Source: Parasutterella muris
Lineage (GTDB): Bacteria; Pseudomonadota; Gammaproteobacteria; Burkholderiales; Burkholderiaceae_F
Assembly: GCF_943193095.1 (NCBI RefSeq)
Contig: NZ_CALPCV010000005.1
Location: 53,752-117,751 of the forward strand
DNA: 64,000 nt
Direction: 5' to 3'
Shown: positions 45,871 through 54,886 of the stretch, piece after piece
Layout: every line of letters begins with the position of its first letter
Numbering within the stretch: the first letter of the stretch is position 1
Translations under genes and position numbers: made by a program
The notes under the pieces: model-generated
Database searches by the model: none
What the model was told of the DNA's origin: nothing
Seen by the model: only the letters and a program-made list of their open reading frames with translations

Positions 45871-46579
45871 AGAGCTGAAAAAGGATCAGACCTTATCCGT
45901 AAGATTAGAAGGCGTGGAGGTAAAACTATCCGATGACAAGAAGATCGGAGTGATCAAGGGCTACGCCTCAGTCTATGACAACTTGAATTGCTATGGGTTC
46001 TATATAGCTCAAGGAGCTTATAGTTCAGCACTGAAAAGCTTGACTTCTACCCCGAAGATGTTCTTCAATCACGACTATTCTGCAGTTCCGGTTGGTCATT
46101 GGACTTCTCTCAAAGAAGACGATAAAGGTCTTTATGTTGAAGGAGAACTCACACTCGGAGTCGGAGCTGCCGCCGATATTTATGAGGCGCTCAAAGCCGG
46201 AACTTTAGACGGTTTATCCGTCGGCATTCGTTTGGGTGAATACGTCGAGGATGACAACGGCAATATCAAGGTTTTGAGCATTGCAGCGCTCTACGAAATT
46301 TCAATCTGCAGCTTCCCTGCTGACGGCCAGGCAAGGATTGCAGAAACTCTCTCGAAGGATTCTCTAGACGAAACCATCGAGAAGATCAAGACGCTAAGAG
46401 ATTTTGAAGCCTGCTTGAGGGATTCTTGCGGCTTTAGCCGGAAACAAGCCTTGTCGCTTGTTTCTCGCGTGAAGAAGGTGCTGAGCGAAGAGCGGCGGGA
46501 CGCTGCTTTGGCTGAAGCATTAAACAAGGTGCTCGGGGTTGCCGAGCGAATCGATAAAGTACTCAGTGGGAAAATTTAA
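45863..46579 (+). CDS. Prohead maturation protease
   Basis: This 238-aa serine protease of the HK97 U35 type shows GVIKGYASVYDNLNCYGFYI, the catalytic His in MFFNHDY and the catalytic Ser in LDGLSVGIRLG. A GTG at 45863 with AAGGAG upstream is preferred; it overlaps the portal stop. The C-terminal helix may assist scaffolding. Confidence 0.9.
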   Translation: MSKELKKDQTLSVRLEGVEVKLSDDKKIGVIKGYASVYDNLNCYGFYIAQGAYSSALKSLTSTPKMFFNHDYSAVPVGHWTSLKEDDKGLYVEGELTLGVGAAADIYEALKAGTLDGLSVGIRLGEYVEDDNGNIKVLSIAALYEISICSFPADGQARIAETLSKDSLDETIEKIKTLRDFEACLRDSCGFSRKQALSLVSRVKKVLSEERRDAALAEALNKVLGVAERIDKVLSGKI

Positions 46580-47752
46580 ATGAACGAAGAAATTGAAAAA
46601 CTCTTGTCCGCAATGACCAATATTGAGGACAGATTAGGACAGCTGTCTACGACCGAAGAAACCGAAAAAGTCAAGGCAGAGCTTGCTGAACTTGGTAAAA
46701 AGCAGCTTGGTCTTGCAGAAGAAATCCGTCGCCTCAAACAACAGCAGCCGGGAGGCTCTGATTCTGTTAAAGCGCCTCTTACTCTCGGAGCCAGAGTGGT
46801 AGCCGACGCTGGCTATCTGGAGTTTGCGGCTGGCAAAGGTAAAGGTTTTTCTGTCACACTGACGGATCCGAATCCTGTCGGCACGGGCAGTACGGTTGAT
46901 TCAAAGGTTTATCCGGATCAGCGTATTCAGGGCATTATTGGTATCGGAGCGGCTCCTTTAACGCTCGAAGATACAATTCACCATACTCCGACGAGTTCTA
47001 AGGCGATTGTCTACTCTCGTGAGAAGAAATATGTCAACAATGCTGCAGAAGTAATTAACGGCGTTGATTTAATTCCGCAGTCTGAAATCGAGTTCGATAC
47101 CCAGACGGCTAACGTGAAGGATATTGGGAATTGCTTCATTGTGACTAAGGACCTCATGGAGGATTCTCAGGCTCTTGCTGATTACATTAACTTCCGAGTC
47201 CAGTACGGCGTTAAGCAGCGCGTTGAAAGTCAGCTTCTGAATGGTGATGGTACTAATGCTAACTTAAGCGGTCTTCTGATGACCGGAAACTACACGCCAC
47301 ACGGCTTTGATCCGGCAGCTAATCCGGAAATTACGAATCAGGTTGATTTGATCGGTTTTGCGGCTCTGGCAGTTAAGTCTGTTGGTCTGACTCCAAATGT
47401 GACGATCATGAATCCGGTGGACTACTTCAAGCTTCGCTGTCTGAAGGATTCGAACGGCCGCTATCTGTTTAGCGATCCGATGGGTCCGTCTAACCGTCCG
47501 GTCTGGGATACCTATGTTGTTGAAAGCTCCGCAATGCCCAAGGGTAAGTTTCTGACGCTGGATACCAACATGGCCTGCATGATCTATGACCGTAAGGAAA
47601 CAGTCGTGGAGTTTGGATATGAAGACGGCAATAACTTTAGAAAGGGGCTGGTAACGATCAAAGCTGACCGCCGTTTGGCTTTTGCGATCGAACGTCCGAG
47701 CGGTATCGTCGGAGGTGACCTTGTCTTAACAAAGACAAATACGACCGAATAA
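46580..47752 (+). CDS. Major capsid protein, HK97 fold
   Basis: This 390-aa protein has an N-terminal coiled-coil delta domain (about residues 1-60) that the protease would remove, followed by the HK97-fold body with LIPQSEIEFDTQTANVKDI, TKDLMEDSQALADYI and LTPNVTIMNPVDYFKLR. It starts immediately after the protease stop. Confidence 0.92.
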   Translation: MNEEIEKLLSAMTNIEDRLGQLSTTEETEKVKAELAELGKKQLGLAEEIRRLKQQQPGGSDSVKAPLTLGARVVADAGYLEFAAGKGKGFSVTLTDPNPVGTGSTVDSKVYPDQRIQGIIGIGAAPLTLEDTIHHTPTSSKAIVYSREKKYVNNAAEVINGVDLIPQSEIEFDTQTANVKDIGNCFIVTKDLMEDSQALADYINFRVQYGVKQRVESQLLNGDGTNANLSGLLMTGNYTPHGFDPAANPEITNQVDLIGFAALAVKSVGLTPNVTIMNPVDYFKLRCLKDSNGRYLFSDPMGPSNRPVWDTYVVESSAMPKGKFLTLDTNMACMIYDRKETVVEFGYEDGNNFRKGLVTIKADRRLAFAIERPSGIVGGDLVLTKTNTTE

Positions 47753-47800
47753 CAGATTGTTATCTTTGAGGCGGGCGACCGAAAGGCCGCTCGTAAGCTC

Positions 47801-48139
47801 ATGTATGAATCAAAGGCAATAGTATCAATTGTCGATGCAGACTATCTTCGGCGGTACTTACGGATTGATGACGACTCAGAAGATGCATTCTTGGAAGAAT
47901 TGGGACGAGCTGCAACAGAGAATCTGGAGCATCGTTTGAAACGACATGTCATCGCTCGCAACTCATCCGATTCCGAGGCCGTATGTACGGATAAAGAAAG
48001 TGTTCCGGCAGCTCTTCGCGTTTGGGTGGGCGCCAGTGTTGCTTTTGCTTATACAAACCGAGAGTCTGACAGCGAGAAGTCCTTCACGAGTACACCCTAT
48101 TTCGAAAGGTTAATAGATCCGTGGAGAGCTTATAAATGA
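47801..48139 (+). CDS. Head-tail connector (gp6-like)
   Basis: This 112-aa all-helical protein begins with VDADYLRRYLRIDDDSEDAF, the usual gp6-like pattern of a connector that forms a ring below the portal. A 48-nt gap with a short GC hairpin separates it from the capsid gene. Confidence 0.75.
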   Translation: MYESKAIVSIVDADYLRRYLRIDDDSEDAFLEELGRAATENLEHRLKRHVIARNSSDSEAVCTDKESVPAALRVWVGASVAFAYTNRESDSEKSFTSTPYFERLIDPWRAYK

Positions 48140-48495
48140 TTGAACCTTTATCCGGAGATCTGAACCGGCGCTGCTCAATTTACTCATCCAAGCTTCTTCC
48201 AAACGGCAAGTCCGATCACTTAACCGAACGCACACCGCTTTGGCGGTGCTGGTGCAAAGTTGAAGTGATAGGCGGATCGGTCTATTGGGACAACGTTCAA
48301 ACAGAAGAGTCGATTACTCATCGCATTTTTGTTCGATATGTCAAGGGAAAGACTCGCCCGCAGGATCTTCCGAGATTGATCGAAATCGAGTGCGAGGGAG
48401 TTTGGTATCGAGCAAAACGAGTGACTGACTGCAATAGCGCAGGTCGCTTTACTCTTTTTGAATGCGAGGTGCTCAATGCAGCCGTTAAGAATTGA
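48136..48495 (+). CDS. Head-tail adaptor (head closure protein)
   Basis: This 119-aa protein has the head-tail adaptor pattern: GDLNRRCSIYS, PLWRCWCKVEVIGGSVYWD, then a beta barrel ending FTLFECEVL. It overlaps the connector gene stop by ATGA. Confidence 0.78.
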   Translation: MIEPLSGDLNRRCSIYSSKLLPNGKSDHLTERTPLWRCWCKVEVIGGSVYWDNVQTEESITHRIFVRYVKGKTRPQDLPRLIEIECEGVWYRAKRVTDCNSAGRFTLFECEVLNAAVKN

Positions 48496-48985
48496 AGCCG
48501 AGTTTGCCAGGCCCTTGAATTTTGCTGACTTTGATAAGAAGGCAATGCGCAAGGGGTTTAGAAAGATCGGGCAGGACGTTTCAAAAATTGCGAAGAAATT
48601 ATCCGCAGAGAAAGGAGTGTCTCTGCCGGGCCAGTATCCGGGAAAGCAAACGGGGATTTTTCAGAAGTCGCTAAGCTACAAGGTGTCGCGATCGGGTTTT
48701 TCGGTGGCGATCAAACCATATTTAAAGGGCAAGCAGGTGTCCGCAGCATTCAAAAGTCGGGGTTTTTATCCGGCTTTTGTCGTTTATGGGCATGCCGCCC
48801 CGAAAAAATCCAAGCGCGGGAAGGGGCATGCTAAGCAGTCTCCTGCGGGAAAGCTCGTCAAGCCAAGAGCAAACCCGATTCCGGCAGCGGTTGAATCCTA
48901 CGGCAGAGTTCAGTTTCAAAGCGAAGTCTCAAAGATTCTGCAGAACGCTTTCAAGCCCGGACCTATAGGGAGCTTATTGAAGTGA
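48476..48985 (+). CDS. HK97 gp10-like tail-completion protein
   Basis: This 169-aa protein matches the gp10 pattern: an initial helix with KGFRKIGQDVSKIAKKLS, KTGIFQKSLSYKV and a C-terminal AAVESYGRVQFQSEVSKIL. The ATG at 48476 has GAGGTG upstream and overlaps the adaptor gene. Confidence 0.72.
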   Translation: MQPLRIEAEFARPLNFADFDKKAMRKGFRKIGQDVSKIAKKLSAEKGVSLPGQYPGKQTGIFQKSLSYKVSRSGFSVAIKPYLKGKQVSAAFKSRGFYPAFVVYGHAAPKKSKRGKGHAKQSPAGKLVKPRANPIPAAVESYGRVQFQSEVSKILQNAFKPGPIGSLLK

Positions 48986-49551
48986 AGTTAAAACCCATTA
49001 TTGAGGAACTCAGAAATTACTGCCCGTCTTTTGAGCAAAGGGTCTACGGAATAGGGGCTTTTTCTCAGTTAAGCGAATCAGTGTCAACCGAGGCGATGCC
49101 AGCCGCGTTTGTTCTTCCTGTTTCAGAGGATCCGCAAGATCCTGCGACATCTTCAAGATATCGGCAGGTTGTGAGATTCAGGTTTGCCGTTCTCGTCATG
49201 GTCTCCAATACGGAAGACGAGCAGGGTCTGACGGCGTGGGAAGCGGCCGATGACTTAAAAAAGGAAGTCTTCAGAGCGATTCTGGGTTCCGATGACATTA
49301 AGGCGGGCAAAGACTGGATTCAGTTTGAAGGGCTGTCGATTGCGGAGATAAACCGGGCGGCTCTGACCCTTCAGCTTGATTTTTCCTGCGAGTATGAAAT
49401 CAAGGATGAGCAGACTCGTCATGGTGCAGATATTGACCGCTTGGGCAGATTCCTGAGGATGTACACCGATATTGACGTGATTGCCGAGAAGGGACATCCC
49501 GACGGCAGAATTGAAGCAAAAGTTTTAATTGATTTGGAGAAAACTAAATGA
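48982..49551 (+). CDS. Tail terminator (Mu gp37-like)
   Basis: This 189-aa protein has VRFRFAVLVMVSNTEDEQGL and a helix-strand body of Gp37-like tail terminators that cap the tail tube. The start is GTG at 48982, overlapping the previous stop. Assignment rests on pattern and on position before the sheath gene. Confidence 0.65.
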   Translation: MKLKPIIEELRNYCPSFEQRVYGIGAFSQLSESVSTEAMPAAFVLPVSEDPQDPATSSRYRQVVRFRFAVLVMVSNTEDEQGLTAWEAADDLKKEVFRAILGSDDIKAGKDWIQFEGLSIAEINRAALTLQLDFSCEYEIKDEQTRHGADIDRLGRFLRMYTDIDVIAEKGHPDGRIEAKVLIDLEKTK

Positions 49552-51068
49552 GCATTTCATTTAACAACATTCCGAGCGACGTGAGAACGCCGCTTTTTTA
49601 TGCGGAAGTCGATAATTCGATGGCTAACTTAGCCACTTCGACTCAAACGACCCTTCTTATTGGTCAAATGACCGAAGGTAAGGCAGAGCCGCTTGTGCCG
49701 GTTCTGGTTACCGGAGAAAGTCAGGGTAAGGATTTATTCGGCCGCGGTTCTGAATTAGCCCGAATGAATACCGTTTATCGCAAAAACGACCCTGCGGGCC
49801 AAGTCTGGGCGATTCCGTTAAGTGATCCGGAAGCGGCCGCTGCGGCTTCGGGCACGTATACGATATCGGGTCTTCCTACTTTAGCCGGCATTTTGAGTGT
49901 TTATATCGGAGCTGACCGCGTTCAGGTTCCGGTTGGTGTAGATGATTCTCCGGCTGATGTCGCTTCGGCTATTGCTTCGGTCATTAACGGCAAGCCGGAT
50001 CTTCCGGTTACGGCAGAAGCATCTTCCAGCGCAGAGGACGCGGAAGTCGAAGAAGGATATGTAACCGTCAGCGCTAAGAATAAGGGCGCAAACGGCAATG
50101 ACATCGCTTTAGGCTTGAACATTCAGGGCTACGGAGCAGGCGAAGAGACGCCTGAAGGATTAAGCGTAAAGATCACTCCGATGGCAGGAGGTGTAGGCGC
50201 TCCTGATTTCGAGACGCTGGATATTGCCCGCATCATGGGAGATGATCAGTACGACTTCATCCTGATGCCGTACTCAGATACCGTATCTCTGGACTATTTT
50301 AGAGAGGTCATGAATGATACGAGCGGCAGGTGGGCGTATGACAAGCAGATGTACGGTCATGTTTATACCTGCAGACGAGGTTCGATTAACGAGCTGCAGA
50401 AGTTTGGAGCGGCCCGCAATGATCAGCACGCTACGATTATTGGTATTGAGCCGGATGTTCCTTCTATGGCAATTGAGGTCTTAGCGGCCTACGGGGCGCA
50501 GAACGCGGCTAAATTGTCTATTGATCCGGCTCGTCCCACTCAAACGTTAGAGCTGATCGGCATCACTTCAGCGCCTCACGGCAAGCGCTTTACCATGAGT
50601 GAGCGCCAAGTACTTCTCACAAACGGTATCGCCACCGAGTACACGGAATCCGGCTACATGAGAGTGGAAAGAGCCGTCACGACGTATCAAAAGAATCGTT
50701 TTGGTGATGAGGATAACTCGTATCTGGATTCCGAGACTCTGCACACGCTTGCCTACATCATTCGAGCTTTGAGAAGCTGTATTACAAGTAAATACCCGCG
50801 TCATAAGCTCGCAAGTGACGGTACGCGGTTCGGAGCCGGTCAGGCAGTGGTTACACCATCCATTATCCGCGGCGAACTTATCGCTATGTATACCAAGCTC
50901 GAGGACAAGGCGATTGTAGAAAACGCTGATTTGTTTGCTAAGTATCTTGTCGTGGAGAGAAACGCAGATGACCCCAACAGAATCGACGTATTGCTGCCGC
51001 CTGACCTGGTTAACCAGTTAAGAGTCTTTGCTGTATTGGCTCAGTTCCGTCTTCAGTTTAACGAATAA
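49548..51068 (+). CDS. Contractile tail sheath protein
   Basis: This 506-aa protein is Mu-type sheath. It begins ISFNNIPSDVRTPLFYAEVD, and TTLLIGQMTEGKAEPLVPVLV and the C-terminal VERNADDPNRIDVLLPPDLV match the family. An inserted Asp/Ala-rich domain (about residues 100-220) is likely surface-exposed. It establishes a myovirus tail. Confidence 0.93.
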   Translation: MSISFNNIPSDVRTPLFYAEVDNSMANLATSTQTTLLIGQMTEGKAEPLVPVLVTGESQGKDLFGRGSELARMNTVYRKNDPAGQVWAIPLSDPEAAAAASGTYTISGLPTLAGILSVYIGADRVQVPVGVDDSPADVASAIASVINGKPDLPVTAEASSSAEDAEVEEGYVTVSAKNKGANGNDIALGLNIQGYGAGEETPEGLSVKITPMAGGVGAPDFETLDIARIMGDDQYDFILMPYSDTVSLDYFREVMNDTSGRWAYDKQMYGHVYTCRRGSINELQKFGAARNDQHATIIGIEPDVPSMAIEVLAAYGAQNAAKLSIDPARPTQTLELIGITSAPHGKRFTMSERQVLLTNGIATEYTESGYMRVERAVTTYQKNRFGDEDNSYLDSETLHTLAYIIRALRSCITSKYPRHKLASDGTRFGAGQAVVTPSIIRGELIAMYTKLEDKAIVENADLFAKYLVVERNADDPNRIDVLLPPDLVNQLRVFAVLAQFRLQFNE

Positions 51069-51079
51069 GAGGTGATTTA

Positions 51080-51436
51080 ATGTCAAGAATTGCAGGAATC
51101 TGCCACATTACTGTCAACGGCAGAACGATGGATATCTCCGGAGGGCTGACCATTCCGCTTTCGAAAACCACAAAAGAGAGCATTGTGTCGACCAACGGCT
51201 CCGTTAATTACAAGGAGACGCCGATCGCGCCGTACATTGACGGAACGTTCCTAATGGATGAAGACTTCCCGATTGAAGAACTGTCCACTATGGACACGGC
51301 AACGGTGGTGGCTGAATTGGCTAACGGCAAGAGCTATACGCTCTCAGAGGCCTTCATTGAAGGAGAGATGAACTATGACAGTGACGCGGGAACTGTCGCA
51401 ATGAAATTTGTGGGAACTAACGGGAGGTGGTCGTAA
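51080..51436 (+). CDS. Tail tube protein (Mu gpM-like)
   Basis: This 118-aa protein matches the Mu-type tube family with GICHITVNGRTMDISGGLTI, YIDGTFLMDEDFPIEEL and GTVAMKFVGTNG. AGAGGTG precedes its start, and it directly follows the sheath gene. Confidence 0.9.
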   Translation: MSRIAGICHITVNGRTMDISGGLTIPLSKTTKESIVSTNGSVNYKETPIAPYIDGTFLMDEDFPIEELSTMDTATVVAELANGKSYTLSEAFIEGEMNYDSDAGTVAMKFVGTNGRWS

Positions 51437-51699
51437 TGGCTTCGTACGTACTGAAGACGCCTATCACTGTTTCAGGCAACAGGATAGAAAAAGTGGATCT
51501 GCGTGAACCGACCTTTAATGAAATTTGCGATCTTGGCCTGCCCGGTGATCAAACCGAGCCGGATGGAAAGCTTAAATTGCTTCGCAAATACCTTGTGGTC
51601 TGTTCAGGTCTTCCGGAGGAAGCTGTCGGCGCACTGGGGATTAGGGACGCCATGGCCCTAATCGGTAAGGTGTCTGATTTTTTTACAAGTACGGACTAG
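51436..51699 (+). CDS. Tail assembly chaperone, short form
   Basis: This 87-aa protein (MASYVLKTPITVSGNRIEKV...) matches the Mu gp41/lambda G-type chaperone that coats the tape measure. It ends at TAG 51697-51699, just after a run of seven T (51678-51684) in frame as T TTT TTT. The start shares a base with the tube stop. Confidence 0.8.
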   Translation: MASYVLKTPITVSGNRIEKVDLREPTFNEICDLGLPGDQTEPDGKLKLLRKYLVVCSGLPEEAVGALGIRDAMALIGKVSDFFTSTD

Positions 51700-51896
51700 C
51701 GCGGAAGAAAACGGCCGTGAAAGTTTTTTACAACACGGCCCGCTTCTGGGGAGAACGACCCACGGAGCTCTCAAGAGAGCCTTTTTCAAGAGTGATTGAG
51801 CTTGCGAAGGAGGCTCTTCGCATTATGGAGGAAGATAAAAAATGGCGGGAAAAGAGTACAGCCTCAAGGCCATCCTTTCCGCGACGGATAAGATAA
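51684..51896 (+). CDS. Tail assembly chaperone, -1 frameshift extension
   Basis: After the T TTT TTT slip site the -1 frame is open for 70 codons, from 51684 to TAA 51894-51896. It contains VFYNTARFWGERPTELSREP and VIELAKEALRIMEEDKKW, clearly coding in character. A -1 slip would give a 153-aa G-T-type fusion, as in lambda and Mu. No start codon or ribosome-binding site explains the extension otherwise. It overlaps the tape measure start by 55 nt. Confidence 0.85.
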   Translation, partial: YKYGLARKKTAVKVFYNTARFWGERPTELSREPFSRVIELAKEALRIMEEDKKWREKSTASRPSFPRRIR

Positions 51897-53383
51897 GCCC
51901 CGCGCTCAAGAAGATAGACTCTAATTTCGGAAAGCTCGGGCGCTCCTTTTCCGCCTTAGGCAAATCCTCGGCCGCTTTGGCCGGTAAGTTCGCTTTGCCC
52001 CTGACAGTCTTAGGCGGAGTTGGCGGCTTCAGTCTAAAGTCGGCAATGGATAAGTTCACCTCTCTGGGCGATTCTATCGATAAGGCCAGTAAAAGAGCCG
52101 GCGTGAGCGCCGCTTCTTTACAGAAACTTCGCTATGCTGCCGGACTCGGAGGTATGTCAGCTGAGCAGATGGATCAAGCTCTGGTTAAGCTGACTTACAA
52201 CATGGGGAAAGCAGCCAGAGGAGAAAATAAGGAGCTCGCAGCTATTTTTAAGCGCTTGGGTGTCTCTCTCAAGGATTCTAAGGGAAACATTCGCGATGCG
52301 GCCGATGTCATGCGCAATCTTGCTCAGGCGGTTAAGAACAATGAATCTCCTGCGGTAAGGCTCAGAATTCTAACGGCCGCTGTCGGCGATGATTTGGCTA
52401 AACAGCTGATACCGGTATTGGAGAGCGGAGCGGCAGGGCTCGATGACATGGGCGGCGAGGCAGAGAAGCTTGGCATTGTCATGTCCGATAAGATGGTGGC
52501 TGATTCTGCCCATCTTACGGACACACTGAGTAAGTTTTCTCAGGTTTTAGACGGTGTATCGGCCACCATCGGCGCTTCGCTTGCTCCGATCATCGAGAGC
52601 ATTGTCAAGAGGCTTCAGGATTGGATAGTTGCCAATAAAGATTTAATTGCTCAGAGGCTGGAAAAGATCTTTGAAAAGATCTCTTCGGCCATCGCTCAAA
52701 TTAACTTTGAGGCAGTGGTAAACGGTATTTTCAACTGTATCGACGGATTCATGAAGTTTGTGGACTCGATCGGCGGATGGGACACGATTATCAAGGGATT
52801 TGGCGCTGCCATCGGTCTAATGCTTGCCGGGAATATGATTAGCCTCGGTCAATCGCTTTACGGCGTGGGGGCTTCGTTCGTCTCCGCGTTCGGTCCATGG
52901 GGCGTGATTCTTGCCGGTGCAGTCGCTGCCGGTGTGGCTTTATGGAAGAACTGGGATGAAATCACGGCTTGGTTTGAGAAAACCTTCCCGGACTTATCAA
53001 AGGTTTTAAGCGGTTTGCCTGAAGGGTTTTCTATCGCCTGGGACAATGCTTGTAAGAACATCCGCGCACTTTGGGACGGTCTTTGCGCGACATGGGACAG
53101 TATTAAAAACACTTTTTCATGGGAAGGAATCAAAGGCTCGGCAAAGAAAATGCTCGGATTTTCTGCTCAGGAGAATCATCAGGCGCAGGCTCCGATGCTG
53201 GACTCCTCTCAAGTCTCTTCTATGACTCAAGGTTTGATGGGGCCTAGGACTGAGATTGATAACCAGCTGACTGTCAGAGTCGAGGTTCCGCAGGGATTGA
53301 ACGCTCAGGTAGAAAAAACAGACTCCAATGGAGGAAATATGAGAGCAGAGACCGGAAATTATGCTTTTGTGGGAGCTGACTGA
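51842..53383 (+). CDS. Tail tape measure protein
   Basis: This 513-aa protein sets tail length. It begins AGKEYSLKAILSATDKISPA, has long helical stretches, ALVKLTYNMGKAARGENKEL, and a hydrophobic centre (FGAAIGLMLAGNMISLG; GPWGVILAGAVAAGVAL) for membrane passage. It is shorter than in Mu (683 aa), so the tail should be shorter. GGAGG precedes its start. Confidence 0.9.
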   Translation: MAGKEYSLKAILSATDKISPALKKIDSNFGKLGRSFSALGKSSAALAGKFALPLTVLGGVGGFSLKSAMDKFTSLGDSIDKASKRAGVSAASLQKLRYAAGLGGMSAEQMDQALVKLTYNMGKAARGENKELAAIFKRLGVSLKDSKGNIRDAADVMRNLAQAVKNNESPAVRLRILTAAVGDDLAKQLIPVLESGAAGLDDMGGEAEKLGIVMSDKMVADSAHLTDTLSKFSQVLDGVSATIGASLAPIIESIVKRLQDWIVANKDLIAQRLEKIFEKISSAIAQINFEAVVNGIFNCIDGFMKFVDSIGGWDTIIKGFGAAIGLMLAGNMISLGQSLYGVGASFVSAFGPWGVILAGAVAAGVALWKNWDEITAWFEKTFPDLSKVLSGLPEGFSIAWDNACKNIRALWDGLCATWDSIKNTFSWEGIKGSAKKMLGFSAQENHQAQAPMLDSSQVSSMTQGLMGPRTEIDNQLTVRVEVPQGLNAQVEKTDSNGGNMRAETGNYAFVGAD

Positions 53384-54606
53384 TGAACGCGCCGGAATTA
53401 AGACGCGCCTCCTTTAGAGGGGTGCCCTTTGAGGTTACAAGTTCAGATTTTAAGGTGGGCAGGCGGACTCAGACTTTTGAGTATCCGCAAAGAGATACGC
53501 CGTTTACCGAAGATTTGGGACGCTCTAAAAGGACTATTACGCTGACTGCGTATGTGATAGGAGCCGACTATATTACCCGGATGAAGCGTCTGATTGCGGC
53601 TTGTGAAAAACAAGGGTCGGGCAGGCTTATTCATCCGTGGCTTGGTACCATGGAGGTGGTGGCCGTTGATCTTACCTCCCCGAAGTTTGAATCCAACCGC
53701 CTCTCCACCGTCACACTTAACTTTGTTGAAAGCGGCAAGTTAGAGTTTCCGAATTCGATTGTTGACGCGGGTTCGCGCTGTTTAAAGGCCGCATCCGCGT
53801 TAAGCAATTCCGCCTTTGACGAATTTATCAAAGAATTTGATATTGCCGGAGCTCAGGACTTTGTTAAGAAGACGGTGGGAGAGGATTTTACAAAGCTTCT
53901 TTCAGCAGAAAGTTTGAATCGAATCTATCAAGCGTTCGATTTGGCTGATGACTTGGCTGATTTAGCTAACGATGCGATTACATTAGTTAGCGGCTCTCCG
54001 GGCTCATTGGGGCAAAGGCTTATGGATGTTCTTGGACTTCAGGGCTTTGCCTCTACTGTTCATGCCTGGAGCGATGTCGCCAATAGATTCAGCCTGCTTA
54101 CGAAGGAGTCATCTTTGAGCAGCGCGGAGTCTGCAGTAGCTGCTTCCAGGACAACAAGCGAGAGAATTGAGGCGGCCAACGCGGCAATCCAAACGCTTGT
54201 AAGGCAGTCCGCTATTTCAAACGCGGTGCTCGCCGCTTCTGAAGTAGGCTCCGAAAACGATAGAGCAGATACATCTGTGGCGGTTCAAACAGCTCCGTAC
54301 GACGATTTGATTTTGGTTCGGGACAACATTCTTGAGGCGATTGATTCCGAGATGTTTAGAACCCGAAACGATGCGGTCTATGAAGCGTTAAATCAGGCTC
54401 ATTCCGCAGTGTATGAGGCAATTACGCAAAGAGCGGAGAATCAGGCAAGGCTCGTAACGTTTACGCCTTCGGCGGTGACTCCGGCGCTGGTTTTAGCTTA
54501 TGACTATTACGGAGACTCAACCAGAGAGCCGGAGATTGTCGGGAGAAATAAGATCCGGCACTCAGGTTTTGTGCCGTCGGTGCCGCTGAAATTGTTGAAT
54601 GAGTAA
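53383..54606 (+). CDS. Mu gpN-like (DNA circularisation N-domain) baseplate protein
   Basis: This 407-aa protein starts with RRASFRGVPFEVTSSDFKVG, then RTQTFEYPQRDTPFTEDLG and RTITLTAYVIG, the DNA_circ_N signature. In Mu this protein (gpN) joins tube to baseplate hub. Its ATG overlaps the tape measure stop (TGATG). Confidence 0.88.
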   Translation: MNAPELRRASFRGVPFEVTSSDFKVGRRTQTFEYPQRDTPFTEDLGRSKRTITLTAYVIGADYITRMKRLIAACEKQGSGRLIHPWLGTMEVVAVDLTSPKFESNRLSTVTLNFVESGKLEFPNSIVDAGSRCLKAASALSNSAFDEFIKEFDIAGAQDFVKKTVGEDFTKLLSAESLNRIYQAFDLADDLADLANDAITLVSGSPGSLGQRLMDVLGLQGFASTVHAWSDVANRFSLLTKESSLSSAESAVAASRTTSERIEAANAAIQTLVRQSAISNAVLAASEVGSENDRADTSVAVQTAPYDDLILVRDNILEAIDSEMFRTRNDAVYEALNQAHSAVYEAITQRAENQARLVTFTPSAVTPALVLAYDYYGDSTREPEIVGRNKIRHSGFVPSVPLKLLNE

Positions 54607-54619
54607 TGAGGAAAGCTAA

Positions 54620-54886
54620 GTGAGGAGAGATCGGAATATTCTGTACGATATTCTGAATGTATGCGCACAAGGGTATGAGTGGTCAACGTATTACCCCGGG
54701 CGAGGCTATTCAGAAGAAGAATTTAAATACCACTTGGATCTTATTTGCAGGGAAAAGTTAATAGAAGGTCCGAATCTTACATGGAAAGGAAATGATGTGC
54801 TGGAGGAGATCGAATCTCAAATGTATTGGGAGCACAAAATAGCGGTTTGGGAGAAGGAGCGACATGCCAAAGAAAATCTCAGATAA
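54620..54886 (+). CDS. DUF2513-like winged-helix protein inserted in the tail module
   Basis: This 88-aa protein starts RRDRNILYDILNVCAQG and has EFKYHLDLICREKLIEGPNL and LTWKGNDVLEEIES, the DUF2513 pattern. Such proteins are usually stand-alone phage or resistance-island genes, not tail parts. GTG start with GAGG upstream. It overlaps the hub gene by 23 nt. It is probably a regulator or cargo gene. Confidence 0.65.
   Translation: MRRDRNILYDILNVCAQGYEWSTYYPGRGYSEEEFKYHLDLICREKLIEGPNLTWKGNDVLEEIESQMYWEHKIAVWEKERHAKENLR

Noticed and set aside
51684..51896. Assembly error creating the frameshift in the chaperone gene
   Set aside because: A perfect slippery heptamer, conserved gene position and the same arrangement in lambda and Mu make programmed frameshifting the better reading.
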